Part shown: piece after piece, positions 18,300 through 28,400 of the stretch
Layout of the letters: every line of letters begins with the position of its first letter
How positions within the stretch are numbered: the stretch's first letter is position 1
Assembly (NCBI GenBank): GCA_002690925.1
Contig: NZGD01000216.1
Location: 1-39,115, forward strand
Direction of reading: 5' to 3'
Length of the DNA: 39,115 nucleotides
Source: Rhodopirellula sp.
GTDB lineage: Bacteria > Planctomycetota > Planctomycetia > Pirellulales > Pirellulaceae
The notes under the pieces: model-generated
Told to the model about the DNA's origin: nothing
Database searches by the model: none
The model's input: only the letters and a program-made list of their open reading frames with translations
Made by a program: the position numbers and the translations under genes

Positions 18300-18878
18300 C
18301 TATCCAAGAGACTTGAGCTGCTCAATCAACTCCCGTAATTTAGGCTTGAGTATTTCGTCAACCCACCGATTGTCGTTCAACTGATCCCCCATCTTTGCAA
18401 GTTGTTCGGCGACATGCTCGAAGAAACGTTTGACTCCGACCTTGGTGTCCTCTGACATCTCACTCAACTTGGGCTTCCATTCATCGAGCTTCTCGGACAA
18501 CTGGTTCAGCTCTGCTTTCGCCTTCTCAGCTGACTCCTTGCTTGTGACATCACTCAAGGAAGATTTTGTTGAGGCATACACTTGTTTCATGTTGCCTAGC
18601 ATTTCTTGGCCGCCTTCGAAATTCTTCATTGCCGAGGATGCCTGTTCCCAAGCTGCTGACACACCATCGGCAACCGCATCAGCCGCTTCACCGGCGGCCT
18701 GTTCTATCTCGTCACTGGACGGCAACTTTGCTCTCAAGTCCTTCACTTCCCCGCTTGTGACTTCCAGCGGAGCTTCAGGAGGCTCCGAATTGGAACATCC
18801 AGGGAACGTTGAAAAAGCTGACAGACCTAGTAAACATCCCACTGCCAACCCGCGGAATTTAACTCGCATGTTTTTCAT
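18300..18878 (-). CDS. Helical lipoprotein of unknown function
   Basis: From ATG 18878 the product has 192 residues. The N-terminus is a lipoprotein signal: KNMRVKFR, a hydrophobic stretch, then TFPGC with the modified cysteine at about residue 28; the -3 Phe and -2 Pro are not the usual choice, so processing is likely but not certain. The mature part is almost entirely charged and helical (Glu/Lys/Ala/Leu-rich, with probable coiled coil about 60-185) and has no recognised domain. The frame is open upstream to 18941, but the signal sequence favours the inner start. It is convergent with the VWA operon and divergent from the GTPase operon, 610 bp away. Envelope location is a fair inference; the function is unknown. 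Confidence 0.75.
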   Translation of the reverse strand: MKNMRVKFRGLAVGCLLGLSAFSTFPGCSNSEPPEAPLEVTSGEVKDLRAKLPSSDEIEQAAGEAADAVADGVSAAWEQASSAMKNFEGGQEMLGNMKQVYASTKSSLSDVTSKESAEKAKAELNQLSEKLDEWKPKLSEMSEDTKVGVKRFFEHVAEQLAKMGDQLNDNRWVDEILKPKLRELIEQLKSLG

Positions 18879-19488
18879 CCTGACATTCTTAAAGTAAACA
18901 AAAGCCACCAATCGCAGACTCATCGTCCATGGACAACACATACGAGGCTGTGTTCTTGTCGCTTCTTCGGCTTATTTTTAGGTTTGTTTCATTACGCCTG
19001 CAACTGTCCGCGTCTTATCTAAAGCACACCGACAAGACGAACGCAGGAAAAACCGCCCCTCCCCCGAACAAATCAAAAACCACATCCGCGTAGGGGTCCC
19101 CCACGCCTCAAAACAGACGTAAACGTCTCCATCCCCAGTTTCGTTGGTGACAACGTGGCTGGCACATCCGTCACAACCATTCGCTCCGCTGACACGGTCC
19201 AATCGCCCTGAAAACCCAAGAAAAGTCATTCTCGCAGCAATGCGGTGGTTCTTTGATGCAGTTTCATCTGAGATAATCACATCCGATCAATGAACAAAAC
19301 TCGCGTTTGCAGCACCGCGCCGTTGGCATATTCCCTCGGGCCACAACTATCAACGCGATCGCATACCCCTCTACCGAAATAGCATCCAAAACGCTTTCTG
19401 TTCACCTGTCCCCGTTTGCCAAATCCTTACCTCCCGTCCCTCCAAAAACTCCGCAAGCAACAGCAACACAAAGTTCGCGCACAAATCA
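18879..19488. other. Divergent promoter region of about 610 bp
   Basis: This lies between the reverse-strand lipoprotein and the forward GTPase operon, so both promoters should be inside. Open frames here (reverse 18978-19280 and forward 19307-19702) have no family resemblance and the latter overlaps the GTPase gene in another frame, so they were not accepted. No ribosome binding site stands out before 19489, and no clear promoter could be picked by eye. Confidence 0.45.
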
Positions 19489-21603
19489 ATGTTTGGTTCA
19501 CGCCGCAAAAAAACGCAACACACAATTGACTGGCCAACGCTGCAAGCGTTGCTGGAGGATGATGACCGCCGCGCTGCCATTGAATACACCTACCCAACTG
19601 ACCGGCGTGACAGTTTTCTTCAGGCAACGCGTCAGTTGGCTCCCAAGCTGGTGCATGATTTGCTTGCTACCGGGCGACAAGTCCACACTGCAGAACGTTT
19701 GATTGATTGGCCCACCGTCGCGGTGGCCGGCATGTTGAATAGTGGGAAGACAAGTTTGGTTGCAACTTTTTTGAGCAAGGCTGGACAGGCTCGAACTTTG
19801 CGCGGTGCGAATAATAACCAAGGTACTCACCGCTTTGTACTGTGGCTTCCAGCCGCTTGGGAACAGGATGCGGAACTATGGGCCTTGTTGATGGAACGAA
19901 TGGGTAATGCATTGGGGAAGCGACCTGAGATACTGTCAGCCGACCCAGAGACAGCTCACCGCCAGTACAACAATAAAGACGGTAACGCGGAGGCACTCGC
20001 AGTCCCATTGATTGCGACCGACCCAGCTCTCAATTCCATTGGCATCGGATTATTGGACTGCCCCGACATCGTGTCAGATGCTGAGTTTGGCCTTGGTTCA
20101 CCTGAGGCACGGCGTGAACTGTTGGGAAGGGCAGCGTCACTTTGCTCAGCATTTCTCGTCGTTGCCTCCGCAGAATCGTCACGTGACAGCACCTTAGGCG
20201 ATCTGCTGCGAATGGCAGCTGATTTAATGCCCGGTGTCCCACGGATGTTGGCTGTGAACAAAGTCCGACCGCAGCAGACTCCCGACCTGGTTTACGAGAC
20301 CTTCCAGCCTCTGGCACGATCCAACGGCATTGAGACAATCTACGCCGCATACGACTTTGAAGTACCAGGAAGCGTTCCCTTCATTCCCAAATTGAAAGAC
20401 GAGATACTCACAGAGGAAGTGACTCATTGCGACCGCCTTCCTGTATTCTTTTCGATTGTGGAAGGCTCGAATAACAATCCACCGGCATGCATTCCCGAGG
20501 ATCGCCTGCTGATATCGCTGCCAACCAAACTTGATCGCGGGCAACTGTTTGAAAAGTTTAGCCAAGCCCTCACCTCTAGCTTGCGTAACGTCATTTGGGA
20601 AGAAGCTTATGTGATGCTGGATCGGGATTCATCAGCGGCTCAGCGGGCAACCGACAAAGCCCAACAATGCTTACTCGATGCAGCACTTGATTTCTTTGCG
20701 CACCGTCAAATAGGTGGGGAAGTTACTGAACTGCGTCTACACCAGAGTGAGCGAATTCTTCGGCAACTGATGGACTCGTTTTCCGCCACCGCGCCTTGGT
20801 ATGCGAGACTCGGCGTCAAACTGAACACCCGGTTACGCGTGATATTTGGAGGCGCCTCGGACCTCCTCAAACAACTGACTCCTTCGGCGTTGGCAAAACG
20901 CACCGCCGGTGAAATCAAGGACAAATTTCAACGCGGTGAATACGGGGGCCTAATGACTCCCGAAACCCTTGGCTCGTCACTAGAGCGTTACGACGGAGCC
21001 TTGAATCTTCCACACTGGAGAATGCCGGACGGCAACTCGTTGGACGAAAAAAGGTGGCTTCAGGCCTGTGAGGATGCAATCCAGCGGTTTGAACGCGACG
21101 ACTTCACAGCACTTGATGCTCGTCGTCTGGACGAAGCTGTCAGGGAGATGTGGAAAGAGATTCCCGCACACAAGAAACTGGTTGCCGGTTTGACCCCTCT
21201 TGCTCTCATGCTGGCGGCGTTCGGAGCCGTGCTAATGATTCCGATTGATGGTGGTGGCACCACGCTTGTCATGTCTGCCTCCATTCCCGAGTTGCTGGCA
21301 GCCGCTGGATTAACCACTTTGTCAACCTTTTGGGCAGGTGGTCGCAACACCAAGAATGTAGGGCAGCAGGCAGCGCGGCAGCAACTAGCGGACTTTCATG
21401 CGGTCCTTTGCGATACCTTCGGGGTAGCACGGATGGCTGAACCAACAATGATTCGAATCGCTGGCGGCAACGAAAAGGTCTTGCCATCAAAAATTGTGGT
21501 GCGTGACGCAGTCGAGTGCACCATGCAACTGTATCACATTCGAGATGAATTCCTTAAGGAACTCCAACGCAGCGTGCCCCGCAACGGCCCCGCCAGCCCC
21601 TGA
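19489..21603 (+). CDS. Membrane-anchored P-loop GTPase-like protein (first of a pair)
   Basis: The 704-residue product has a nucleotide-binding P-loop AGMLNSGKTSL (Gly81, Lys87, Thr88) and a G3-like segment GLLDCPDI (Asp190), in which the usual glycine of DxxG is replaced. The G4 place reads AVNKVR, keeping Asn-Lys but lacking the Asp that selects guanine. Residues about 360-545 are mostly helical. Two hydrophobic segments near 565-583 and 595-620 form a C-terminal membrane hairpin, followed by about 80 residues. The size and plan resemble bacterial dynamin-like or YcjX-like large GTPases, but I cannot place it in a named family. It begins an apparent three-gene operon: 14 bp separate it from the second GTPase-like gene. 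No signal peptide; the GTPase part should be cytosolic. Membrane remodelling is an inference only. Confidence 0.82.
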   Translation: MFGSRRKKTQHTIDWPTLQALLEDDDRRAAIEYTYPTDRRDSFLQATRQLAPKLVHDLLATGRQVHTAERLIDWPTVAVAGMLNSGKTSLVATFLSKAGQARTLRGANNNQGTHRFVLWLPAAWEQDAELWALLMERMGNALGKRPEILSADPETAHRQYNNKDGNAEALAVPLIATDPALNSIGIGLLDCPDIVSDAEFGLGSPEARRELLGRAASLCSAFLVVASAESSRDSTLGDLLRMAADLMPGVPRMLAVNKVRPQQTPDLVYETFQPLARSNGIETIYAAYDFEVPGSVPFIPKLKDEILTEEVTHCDRLPVFFSIVEGSNNNPPACIPEDRLLISLPTKLDRGQLFEKFSQALTSSLRNVIWEEAYVMLDRDSSAAQRATDKAQQCLLDAALDFFAHRQIGGEVTELRLHQSERILRQLMDSFSATAPWYARLGVKLNTRLRVIFGGASDLLKQLTPSALAKRTAGEIKDKFQRGEYGGLMTPETLGSSLERYDGALNLPHWRMPDGNSLDEKRWLQACEDAIQRFERDDFTALDARRLDEAVREMWKEIPAHKKLVAGLTPLALMLAAFGAVLMIPIDGGGTTLVMSASIPELLAAAGLTTLSTFWAGGRNTKNVGQQAARQQLADFHAVLCDTFGVARMAEPTMIRIAGGNEKVLPSKIVVRDAVECTMQLYHIRDEFLKELQRSVPRNGPASP

Positions 21604-21617
21604 GAAAGAACTGTTCC

Positions 21618-23450
21618 ATGTCCAAATCAGAAAGCGAAGTACAAACAGGCACTGCACTGGGACAGCCCGGACTTGAGCACCTGACACGCATCCGACGCGC
21701 GGCAGCCAATGTACTAGGTAATAGTCCCGCGGGTCGTGAAGTGCTTGAACTTTGCGATGACCATGCCGAAGCACGTGACCGAATTCTTGATGACAGGAGT
21801 AGTGGCCTCACGGTTGTTGCCGCAGTTGGTGCCACCGGCCAAGGGAAATCATGGATCGTTCGCCAACTCATAGGGAACCGCGATTCGAGAAAGCAAATCA
21901 AGAGTGGAAACAATGCTGATGAGGCAACCGAACAGCTGATTTGGGTCGGACCAGCCCCACCGGACAATCTTGACACCACCCACGAACAATTTGTGCATTG
22001 CTCTGTTTCAGAAATGCAACCGATCGGCACCGCATATTTATTGGTGGATGCCCCGGGAGCGACCGACGACAGAAAAGCCATTGCGAGCGTCGCAAATCGG
22101 GCATTGTCACTAGCTTCCGTGATGCTGTTGGTTGTTCGTCGTGATCAAATCCGCAGCGAGAATATCGCTCTGTTGGCCACGGCCAGTGAAGGTACCATTG
22201 TGATTCCCGTGGTGAATGCTTGTCGTTCACAGGATGAACAACTCTCTGCAGAAGTTGACACGTTACTTGCACGAATGCGGAAGGCAGCTCCGACCAGTAC
22301 GATTTCGCTGCCAGTGGTCGTCAATGATTTCGAAATCGAAAATCGATCTGAATCGCAAATAGGCAAGCAAGCAGCCAAAGACATTGCGGAAAGGCTTAAG
22401 AGTGAACTGGAATGTGCATGGACTGGTGATCGCCGACGGAGCGCTCGACTTGCTGCTATCGATTCAAGATTTCAAGTTGCCTTACACGCAGTCTTGAGTG
22501 ATCAACTGCCAGGCCTCACTGCCGCGGTACGCCGGCTTAATTCAGAGGCAAAATTGCTGCCCGGCGAAATTGCTGAAACGCTCGTCGGGCGAGATGGCCC
22601 TCTGCGAGCCGCGGTTCGTTCTCGTCTTCGACTGAGCTTACTGACCGAAACCTTAGCGTTCTATTTTCCTTACCGAACCTTCCTGTCCATCCTGAACCTC
22701 ACCCATGGCGCATGGGATCGGGTGTTACTGTCGCTCTCAGGATCTTTACCCTCGCTCGTGGGTGCAGTTTGGACCAGCACCAAAAATTTAAGCGCTAACC
22801 GGGGTGCCGAGCAGGACTTGCGAGAAGGCCTGCAGAATCGCTGCTCCGCTGCCGTCAAAGACAGGCTTGGGCCGCTGGCAGAACGCTTTCACGATGAATT
22901 GCTCGAATTGCGGGCTGCTAAACCTCCCAATCCTTCAAGCGTCGCTCATGGCACGCGAGCCCAAGTTGCCTATCTTGCCGGCATCGACAGTCTGCAAGAA
23001 AACTCGCAGCGTATCTTTGATGAAGAGGTAGAACGAGTCGCGCCATCACGTTTCACTGCTGCAATCTGCGGACTTCTAGGAACGGCGATCTTTTGGTTCT
23101 TAATGGCGGGTCCCATTGTGGCGTTGTATCGAGGATACTTTGACGCAAGCTATGATGCACTGAGTCAGTTGGGCGGACAGCTTGACCGTTTTCCAAGACC
23201 TGATTTGGCCATGATGTTGACCAGCTTGCTACTTTCGTCTCTTCCTACAGCAATCTTTGCGATGCTAGTTCTCTCAGCATCCCAAAGTCGCTCGAAGGTC
23301 CGAAGAGCGGAAAAGAGAATACGTGATGTTCATCACGAGACGATTGAGCGACTGCAACAGGAAGGTGTGCTTCGGCTAAGCTGGGATGAGCCCCTGCTTG
23401 CTGATGCTGAATTCCTGCTTTCAGCTGGTGCTGCCGAGATGGAGTCATAA
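21618..23450 (+). CDS. Membrane-anchored P-loop GTPase-like protein (second of a pair)
   Basis: The 610-residue product has a P-loop GATGQGKS (71-78) and a G3 motif DAPG (144-147). The expected G4 position reads VVNACR (Asn200), with Lys and Asp missing, so guanine specificity is uncertain. It is only distantly like the upstream protein; the two share architecture rather than sequence. A helical middle part contains an amphipathic or hydrophobic stretch near 345-385 (FYFPYRTFLSIL). Two strong membrane segments lie near 479-503 and 528-555, followed by a basic helical tail. It starts 14 bp after the first GTPase-like gene and its TAA overlaps the next ATG by one base (TAATG), so translation of the third gene is probably coupled to it. 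The family is not recognised; a dynamin-like partner role is inferred. Confidence 0.82.
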   Translation: MSKSESEVQTGTALGQPGLEHLTRIRRAAANVLGNSPAGREVLELCDDHAEARDRILDDRSSGLTVVAAVGATGQGKSWIVRQLIGNRDSRKQIKSGNNADEATEQLIWVGPAPPDNLDTTHEQFVHCSVSEMQPIGTAYLLVDAPGATDDRKAIASVANRALSLASVMLLVVRRDQIRSENIALLATASEGTIVIPVVNACRSQDEQLSAEVDTLLARMRKAAPTSTISLPVVVNDFEIENRSESQIGKQAAKDIAERLKSELECAWTGDRRRSARLAAIDSRFQVALHAVLSDQLPGLTAAVRRLNSEAKLLPGEIAETLVGRDGPLRAAVRSRLRLSLLTETLAFYFPYRTFLSILNLTHGAWDRVLLSLSGSLPSLVGAVWTSTKNLSANRGAEQDLREGLQNRCSAAVKDRLGPLAERFHDELLELRAAKPPNPSSVAHGTRAQVAYLAGIDSLQENSQRIFDEEVERVAPSRFTAAICGLLGTAIFWFLMAGPIVALYRGYFDASYDALSQLGGQLDRFPRPDLAMMLTSLLLSSLPTAIFAMLVLSASQSRSKVRRAEKRIRDVHHETIERLQQEGVLRLSWDEPLLADAEFLLSAGAAEMES

Positions 23451-24295
23451 TGCCGTTGATAAATCTGAAAACTCAAATCACCATATTGGCGGAAACCGCC
23501 GTTGCTAACGATTCGCCCACCGGATTCTTTGGCATCTTACTGAGTGGCGGCTTGGTCGGCATTCTGATTCTGCTTGTACTTGCAGGGCTGAGCATCACCG
23601 CGGCCTACTTATTGTTCGATCAGGTGATGACCTTACGACGTAAAGAAGTCCTTCCAGACGGGATCAGTGATACGGTTCGCCAAGCGTTGCTGACTGGGCG
23701 GCCAGCAGAGGCTGACGCTGCCTGCCGCCGCGCACCAAGCGTTCTAAGCGTTGTACTTCTGTCGGGACTTTCGGAGTTCGAATTTGGCTGGCGAGAAGTT
23801 GAAAAAGCCGTTGAAGACTCGCTTGCTCAGCAGTCGGCGCGGTTGATGCGTCGTATTGAATACTTATCTGTGATTGGAAATATCGCACCCATGGTCGGTT
23901 TGCTCGGCACTGTGACTGGAATGATTTTCGCCTTCCAACAGGTAGCAGCGACACGTGGAGCCGCGGGTGCTGGCGATCTGGCGGAAGGAATTTATCAAGC
24001 TTTGGTGACCACGGTATGCGGTCTGGTAGTGGCGATCCCATCGTTGGCAATCTACGCCGTCTGTCGAAACCGTGTTGACAGCTTAATTGCGGAAGTCGCG
24101 TACCAAAGCCAACATGCGCTCGCGCCGATCAAGCGTCGTCCAGTCACCCGAACTCGTCAAGCAACGAACAGTCCGGCACCTGCTGCAAAGGCGTTAGCTG
24201 GAAATGCAAAACAGAGCCGGAAACCGCTCGACCGTCCCCCTACTGCAACCCCGGCTACGAAACCTCCACCGGAAGGTAACTCGTCAGATAAATGA
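23450..24295 (+). CDS. ExbB/TolQ/MotA-family proton channel subunit
   Basis: The 281-residue product has the three-helix plan of the MotA/TolQ/ExbB family. TM1 is at about 26-56, then a cytoplasmic loop with an internal helical part, TM2 at about 138-164 and TM3 at about 182-205. The conserved segments are IGNIAPMVGLLGTVTGMIFAF in TM2 and GIYQALVTTVCGLVVAIPSLAIY in TM3, with the threonines that line the proton path in ExbB/TolQ. After residue 215 comes a basic, Pro/Ala-rich tail of about 65 residues that is likely disordered. Family members form pentameric stators that use the proton gradient with a dimer of ExbD/TolR/MotB. No such partner is encoded next to it or elsewhere in the window. Its ATG overlaps the stop of the second GTPase-like gene by one base. 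Confidence 0.93.
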   Translation: MPLINLKTQITILAETAVANDSPTGFFGILLSGGLVGILILLVLAGLSITAAYLLFDQVMTLRRKEVLPDGISDTVRQALLTGRPAEADAACRRAPSVLSVVLLSGLSEFEFGWREVEKAVEDSLAQQSARLMRRIEYLSVIGNIAPMVGLLGTVTGMIFAFQQVAATRGAAGAGDLAEGIYQALVTTVCGLVVAIPSLAIYAVCRNRVDSLIAEVAYQSQHALAPIKRRPVTRTRQATNSPAPAAKALAGNAKQSRKPLDRPPTATPATKPPPEGNSSDK

Positions 24296-24594
24296 GCTCT
24301 TCGATCGCAAGCTTGACAGTGAGGCGTTGCTGCGCCGCGGAATTCTTGGCCAGCCTTTAGCTACCAAATACTGCACGCACCGCCCCGAACTGGCCGCTCC
24401 GCCTGGTACGCTACCTGCTTAGTGAAGATTTGCACGAGTCAGTAGTGATATCCAGAAAACCTAACCCGAAATAGCACCGGCTTCCTGTCACCACGGTCAA
24501 ACGTGTCTCAACACTCAAACATACATGCCTCGAAAACCGCTGTTTCAAGACAAACATTCCCTTGTTTCATTCCTGTCAGCCCTAGAGAACACCC

Positions 24595-25368
24595 ATGCTT
24601 CCCGGACTCAATCTCTTTGATATGACCGGACAGACAGCCATCGTGACAGGTGGTTCTAAAGGCCTCGGAAAAGCTATCGCTGAAGGACTTGCTTCAGCTG
24701 GCGCGAACATTGCGTTGATTAGCCGTAATGGATCTGAGGCCAAGGCAGCAGCGGAGGAGATCGCAGAGAACTACCAAACCCAAACACTCGGACTCAAAGT
24801 TGATGTCACTCAAGAAGCCGAAATTGAAGCGATGGTTTCGACTGTTTTCAAAAGCTTCGGTCGTATTGATGCTCTGGTCAATAACGCAGGAATCAACATC
24901 AGAGGGCCTATCAGCGAACTATCTCTCGAACAGTTCCGCGAAGTTCAGCAGGTGAATGTGGAAGGCATTTGGATTGCGACTCGTGCTGTACTCCCAATCA
25001 TGAAGAATCAGGGAAGCGGTCGCGTGATCAATCTTGCCAGCACGCTCGGCCTTGTCGGCCTGGCGAATCGAACGCCCTACGCCACCAGTAAAGGCGCGGT
25101 TGTGCAATTGACGCGAGCCATGGCACTCGAATTCGCAGAACACGACATCACAGTCAATGCCATTTGCCCCGGACCATTTCTGACCCCAATGAACGAGCCG
25201 ATAGCGGATACAGAGGAGGCAAAGAAGTTCATTGTTGGCGCCGTGGCAATGAATCGCTGGGGGCGACTAGAAGAGATTCAAGGTGCCGCGATTTACCTCG
25301 CCAGCAAAGCCTCAAGTTTCACCACTGGAAGCATGCTAGTCGTCGACGGAGGATGGACAGCCCGCTGA
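24595..25368 (+). CDS. Short-chain dehydrogenase/reductase, gluconate-5-dehydrogenase-like
   Basis: This is a classical 257-residue SDR oxidoreductase using NAD(P). It has the cofactor motif TGGSKGLG (18-25), NNAG (96-99), the structural Asn121, and the catalytic Ser149, Tyr162 and Lys166 (YATSK). The C-terminus GSMLVVDGGWTAR is typical. The NLFDMTGQTAIVTGG opening and NxxPGPFLTPMNEP segment resemble gluconate 5-dehydrogenase and 2-dehydro-3-deoxy-gluconate-type dehydrogenases, but substrate cannot be read from sequence. It follows a 299-bp gap in which nothing was recognised, so it is probably its own transcript, and it is convergent with putA (94 bp between stops). Confidence 0.93.
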   Translation: MLPGLNLFDMTGQTAIVTGGSKGLGKAIAEGLASAGANIALISRNGSEAKAAAEEIAENYQTQTLGLKVDVTQEAEIEAMVSTVFKSFGRIDALVNNAGINIRGPISELSLEQFREVQQVNVEGIWIATRAVLPIMKNQGSGRVINLASTLGLVGLANRTPYATSKGAVVQLTRAMALEFAEHDITVNAICPGPFLTPMNEPIADTEEAKKFIVGAVAMNRWGRLEEIQGAAIYLASKASSFTTGSMLVVDGGWTAR

Positions 25369-25462
25369 GGACGGTAAGCATTTTGGCCACAAGCATGGCC
25401 CCCAATGACACACCCACTGCATCTGAACTGAAACGCCACTTTTTGATGCGGCCACGAATGGT

Positions 25463-28400
25463 TCAGAGAACTGCAGCACGTTTTTCCCCTGCCCGCAAAC
25501 CCAAATTGCCATAGCGGTGATAATCCCGACTGATTGACTGTTCCTGAACATACCACATCAACTCAATACGACCCTCGGTACAAACAGGTGTATCGGCAAC
25601 GTGCACATACCGGTCCATCACTGCCCGGCGAACCGCCATCGGCACACGATCCGGTGATGCATATCTTAGCCGACTGACACCACCCCATTCGACGGCTTCG
25701 ATCAACTCCTCTGTTGTTTGCTCAACGAACTCAATATCTGCAGCCCAAGATTCAGTCATATCATGCAACCGTTTTAGATTTCCTGAGTGCACTCCCTCAG
25801 GAGCACTTACAATTGCCCTGCAGGAAACTGCTTTGGCCGCTGCCACACGCAAAACAATTTCGCTCCACGTATCATGCTCAGAAACGCGTATCACGAGTAC
25901 CGGCATGGGTACGTAGCGTCGAAGATTATCCTGCCCGATCAGCCGAAAATGATCATGAGTTTCTCGGAACTCATCGGTCGCGGCACGTTGGTAACTCGCA
26001 ATCGCTCGGGCAATGAGTCTCGCTTCCTGCTGCTCCGATTCGCCGCCATCGGCAGCATGCCCTACTAACGCCGCAGCTAGGTCAAACAAATGCCCCTCAG
26101 TAAGTTCCGCTTCCTCCCTCTCGTTCACAGACCGAGGAGCAGTGATGCAAGAAGCGTCGAACTTCATCAACTGAGCTACGTAATTTGGTCCGCCTGCCTT
26201 GATACCTGGCCCAAATGCACTTCTTCCCATTCCTCCGAATGGTTGCCGCAGCACAATCGCGCCCGTTGTCGAACGGTTGATATAAAGGTTGCCTGCTCGA
26301 ATTCCAGCCAACCACTCAGATTGTTCGCGATCATCCAGACTCTCAAGCCCACTGGTCAATCCATACCCTGTCTCATTCACAATTTGAATCGCTTCGGATA
26401 ACGATCGAAAACTCATCACACCCAATACAGGACCAAAGAACTCGGTAAGATGCGTATAGCTACCGCGTTGCACGTTCCACTTGATTCCCGGTGAGTAGAC
26501 ACATTGATGGCCGCTCATTCTTCGCGGCATCAACGCCCATGACTCCCCCGTTTCCAACACTTTGAGAGCCTGATTAAGATCTCCCGCCGGCGGCGCAATC
26601 ATCGGCCCCATGCGATTGGAAGTATCCCAGGCAGAACCCACTTTAAGACTTCTGGCGGCATCAACCAGCGTTTCCCGAAACGCCTCATCGTGGAATACTT
26701 CATCTTCAAGCAGAAGCAACGATGTCGCCGAGCACTTTTGGCCGCTGTGACCGAACGCCGACTGTAAAACATGCTTGATTGCCTGATCACGATCAGCCAT
26801 CGCCGTCACGATCGTCGCATTCTTTCCCCCGGTTTCCGCAAGAAGCCGCATTTCAGGTTTAGCCCGCAACATTCTCAAAGCAGTATCAGTTCCACCGGTC
26901 AAGATGACTGTATCAACCAAGTCATTGGTGACAAGTGATTCGCCGACATCGCGTCCTGAGCAAGGCAATACCTGCAAAGCCTCCTTTGGCACCCCTCCAC
27001 GATAAAAGCACTCACACAACAAATTTGCTATCAAGACTGCATTGGATGCTGGCTTCAAAATGACAGAATTCCCAGCAGCGAGTGCTGCTGCAATGCCGCC
27101 GCAAGGAATTGCAATCGGAAAGTTCCATGGAGACACGACGACAACAACGCCTCTTCCCTGTGCAGTAATACCACTGAGCTGATCCAACACGAGAGCCGAT
27201 TGAGAATAAAACTCAATGAAGTCAACGGCCTCAGATACCTCAGGATCACTTTCCAGTAGCGTCTTTCCACCTTCAGCGAGTGCTGCTCCCATCAGTGAAG
27301 CACGCGCCTCCCTAACGCAATCAGCAACACTAGCGAGAATTTTTCGCCGATCTGCCGGACAAACAGAGCGCCAGCCCGCAGGGTCCTGTGCCGCAATTGC
27401 CACGGCAGCCTCAACGTCCTCACAATTGGCCTCAACGTACCTTGCGACGACACGACCATCTCGCGAAGGATCGTAGGATTCTCGCACGACACGCGGCGCG
27501 GTCACGATGTCGCCACCAACTCGTAGACTGACCTTTGCTGCATGTTCATCACACTTGTCTACCCAATCAGTTACTATTCGGTCGGCCCACAACGAGTTGG
27601 CAGGCAGACTGAAATCGGTATCTGGTTCATTGACAAAGGCAGTCAAAGCCTTCTCAGGGCTTGCCCCAAATAATTCCGTCGTAGCATCTGTCCGATTACC
27701 ACCATCTCTGCCTGACAATACACCAGAAGTATCAACTGCCTCACCAACGGAAGAATCTGTTCGTTTCCGTCCTCGATCTTGTTGCCGACGTGAGTCCAAT
27801 GGCAGCTTTGCGATTCTGTCGAATGAAGAAACAAAGCCCGCTTCCAATAATTTCCATGCATCAGATTCAACAGTGATATTAAATGCGTGACGTAGAAAAT
27901 TCTCGTCTCCCGTATTCTCATCGAGCCGGCGTACCAGGTATCCGATAGCATGGATAAAATCTTCTTTCCGACAAGCCGGCGCATACAACAAAACACTATT
28001 CGTCAGTTCATGCAGCGCTCTTCTCTGATGATTCGCCATCCCCTCAAGCATCTCAAACTGCACCTTACCCAAGGCATCTGCCTCGGCGGCAAGCACAAGT
28101 GCATAGCTGATGTCAAAGAGATTATGTGAGGCAATCCCGGGTCGCACAGCAGTGAGGTTTTCAGGCTGCAATGCAAAGTTCACCATCCGTTTGTAATTCG
28201 CATCGGTATCCAGCTTTGATTTGAATGGAGCTTGCGGCCACCCATGCAACGCAGCTTCAACCCGCTCCATTTCCATGTTAGCACCTTTGACGATCCGAAT
28301 CGTAATAGGAGCACCTCCCTGCTCCACCCGCCGCCGAGCCCACGCAGTCAGGGTCTGCTGCCACGCATGCGAATCGGGGACATATGCCTGCAGCACGATA

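Noticed and set aside
18978-19280. Reverse frame of 100 codons in the gap before the GTPase operon
   Set aside because: Cys/Trp-rich product without family resemblance and no start signal; treated as chance.
25390-25430. Short GGCCA/TGGCC hairpin between the SDR gene and putA as a shared terminator
   Set aside because: Only five base pairs and no T-run on either strand.
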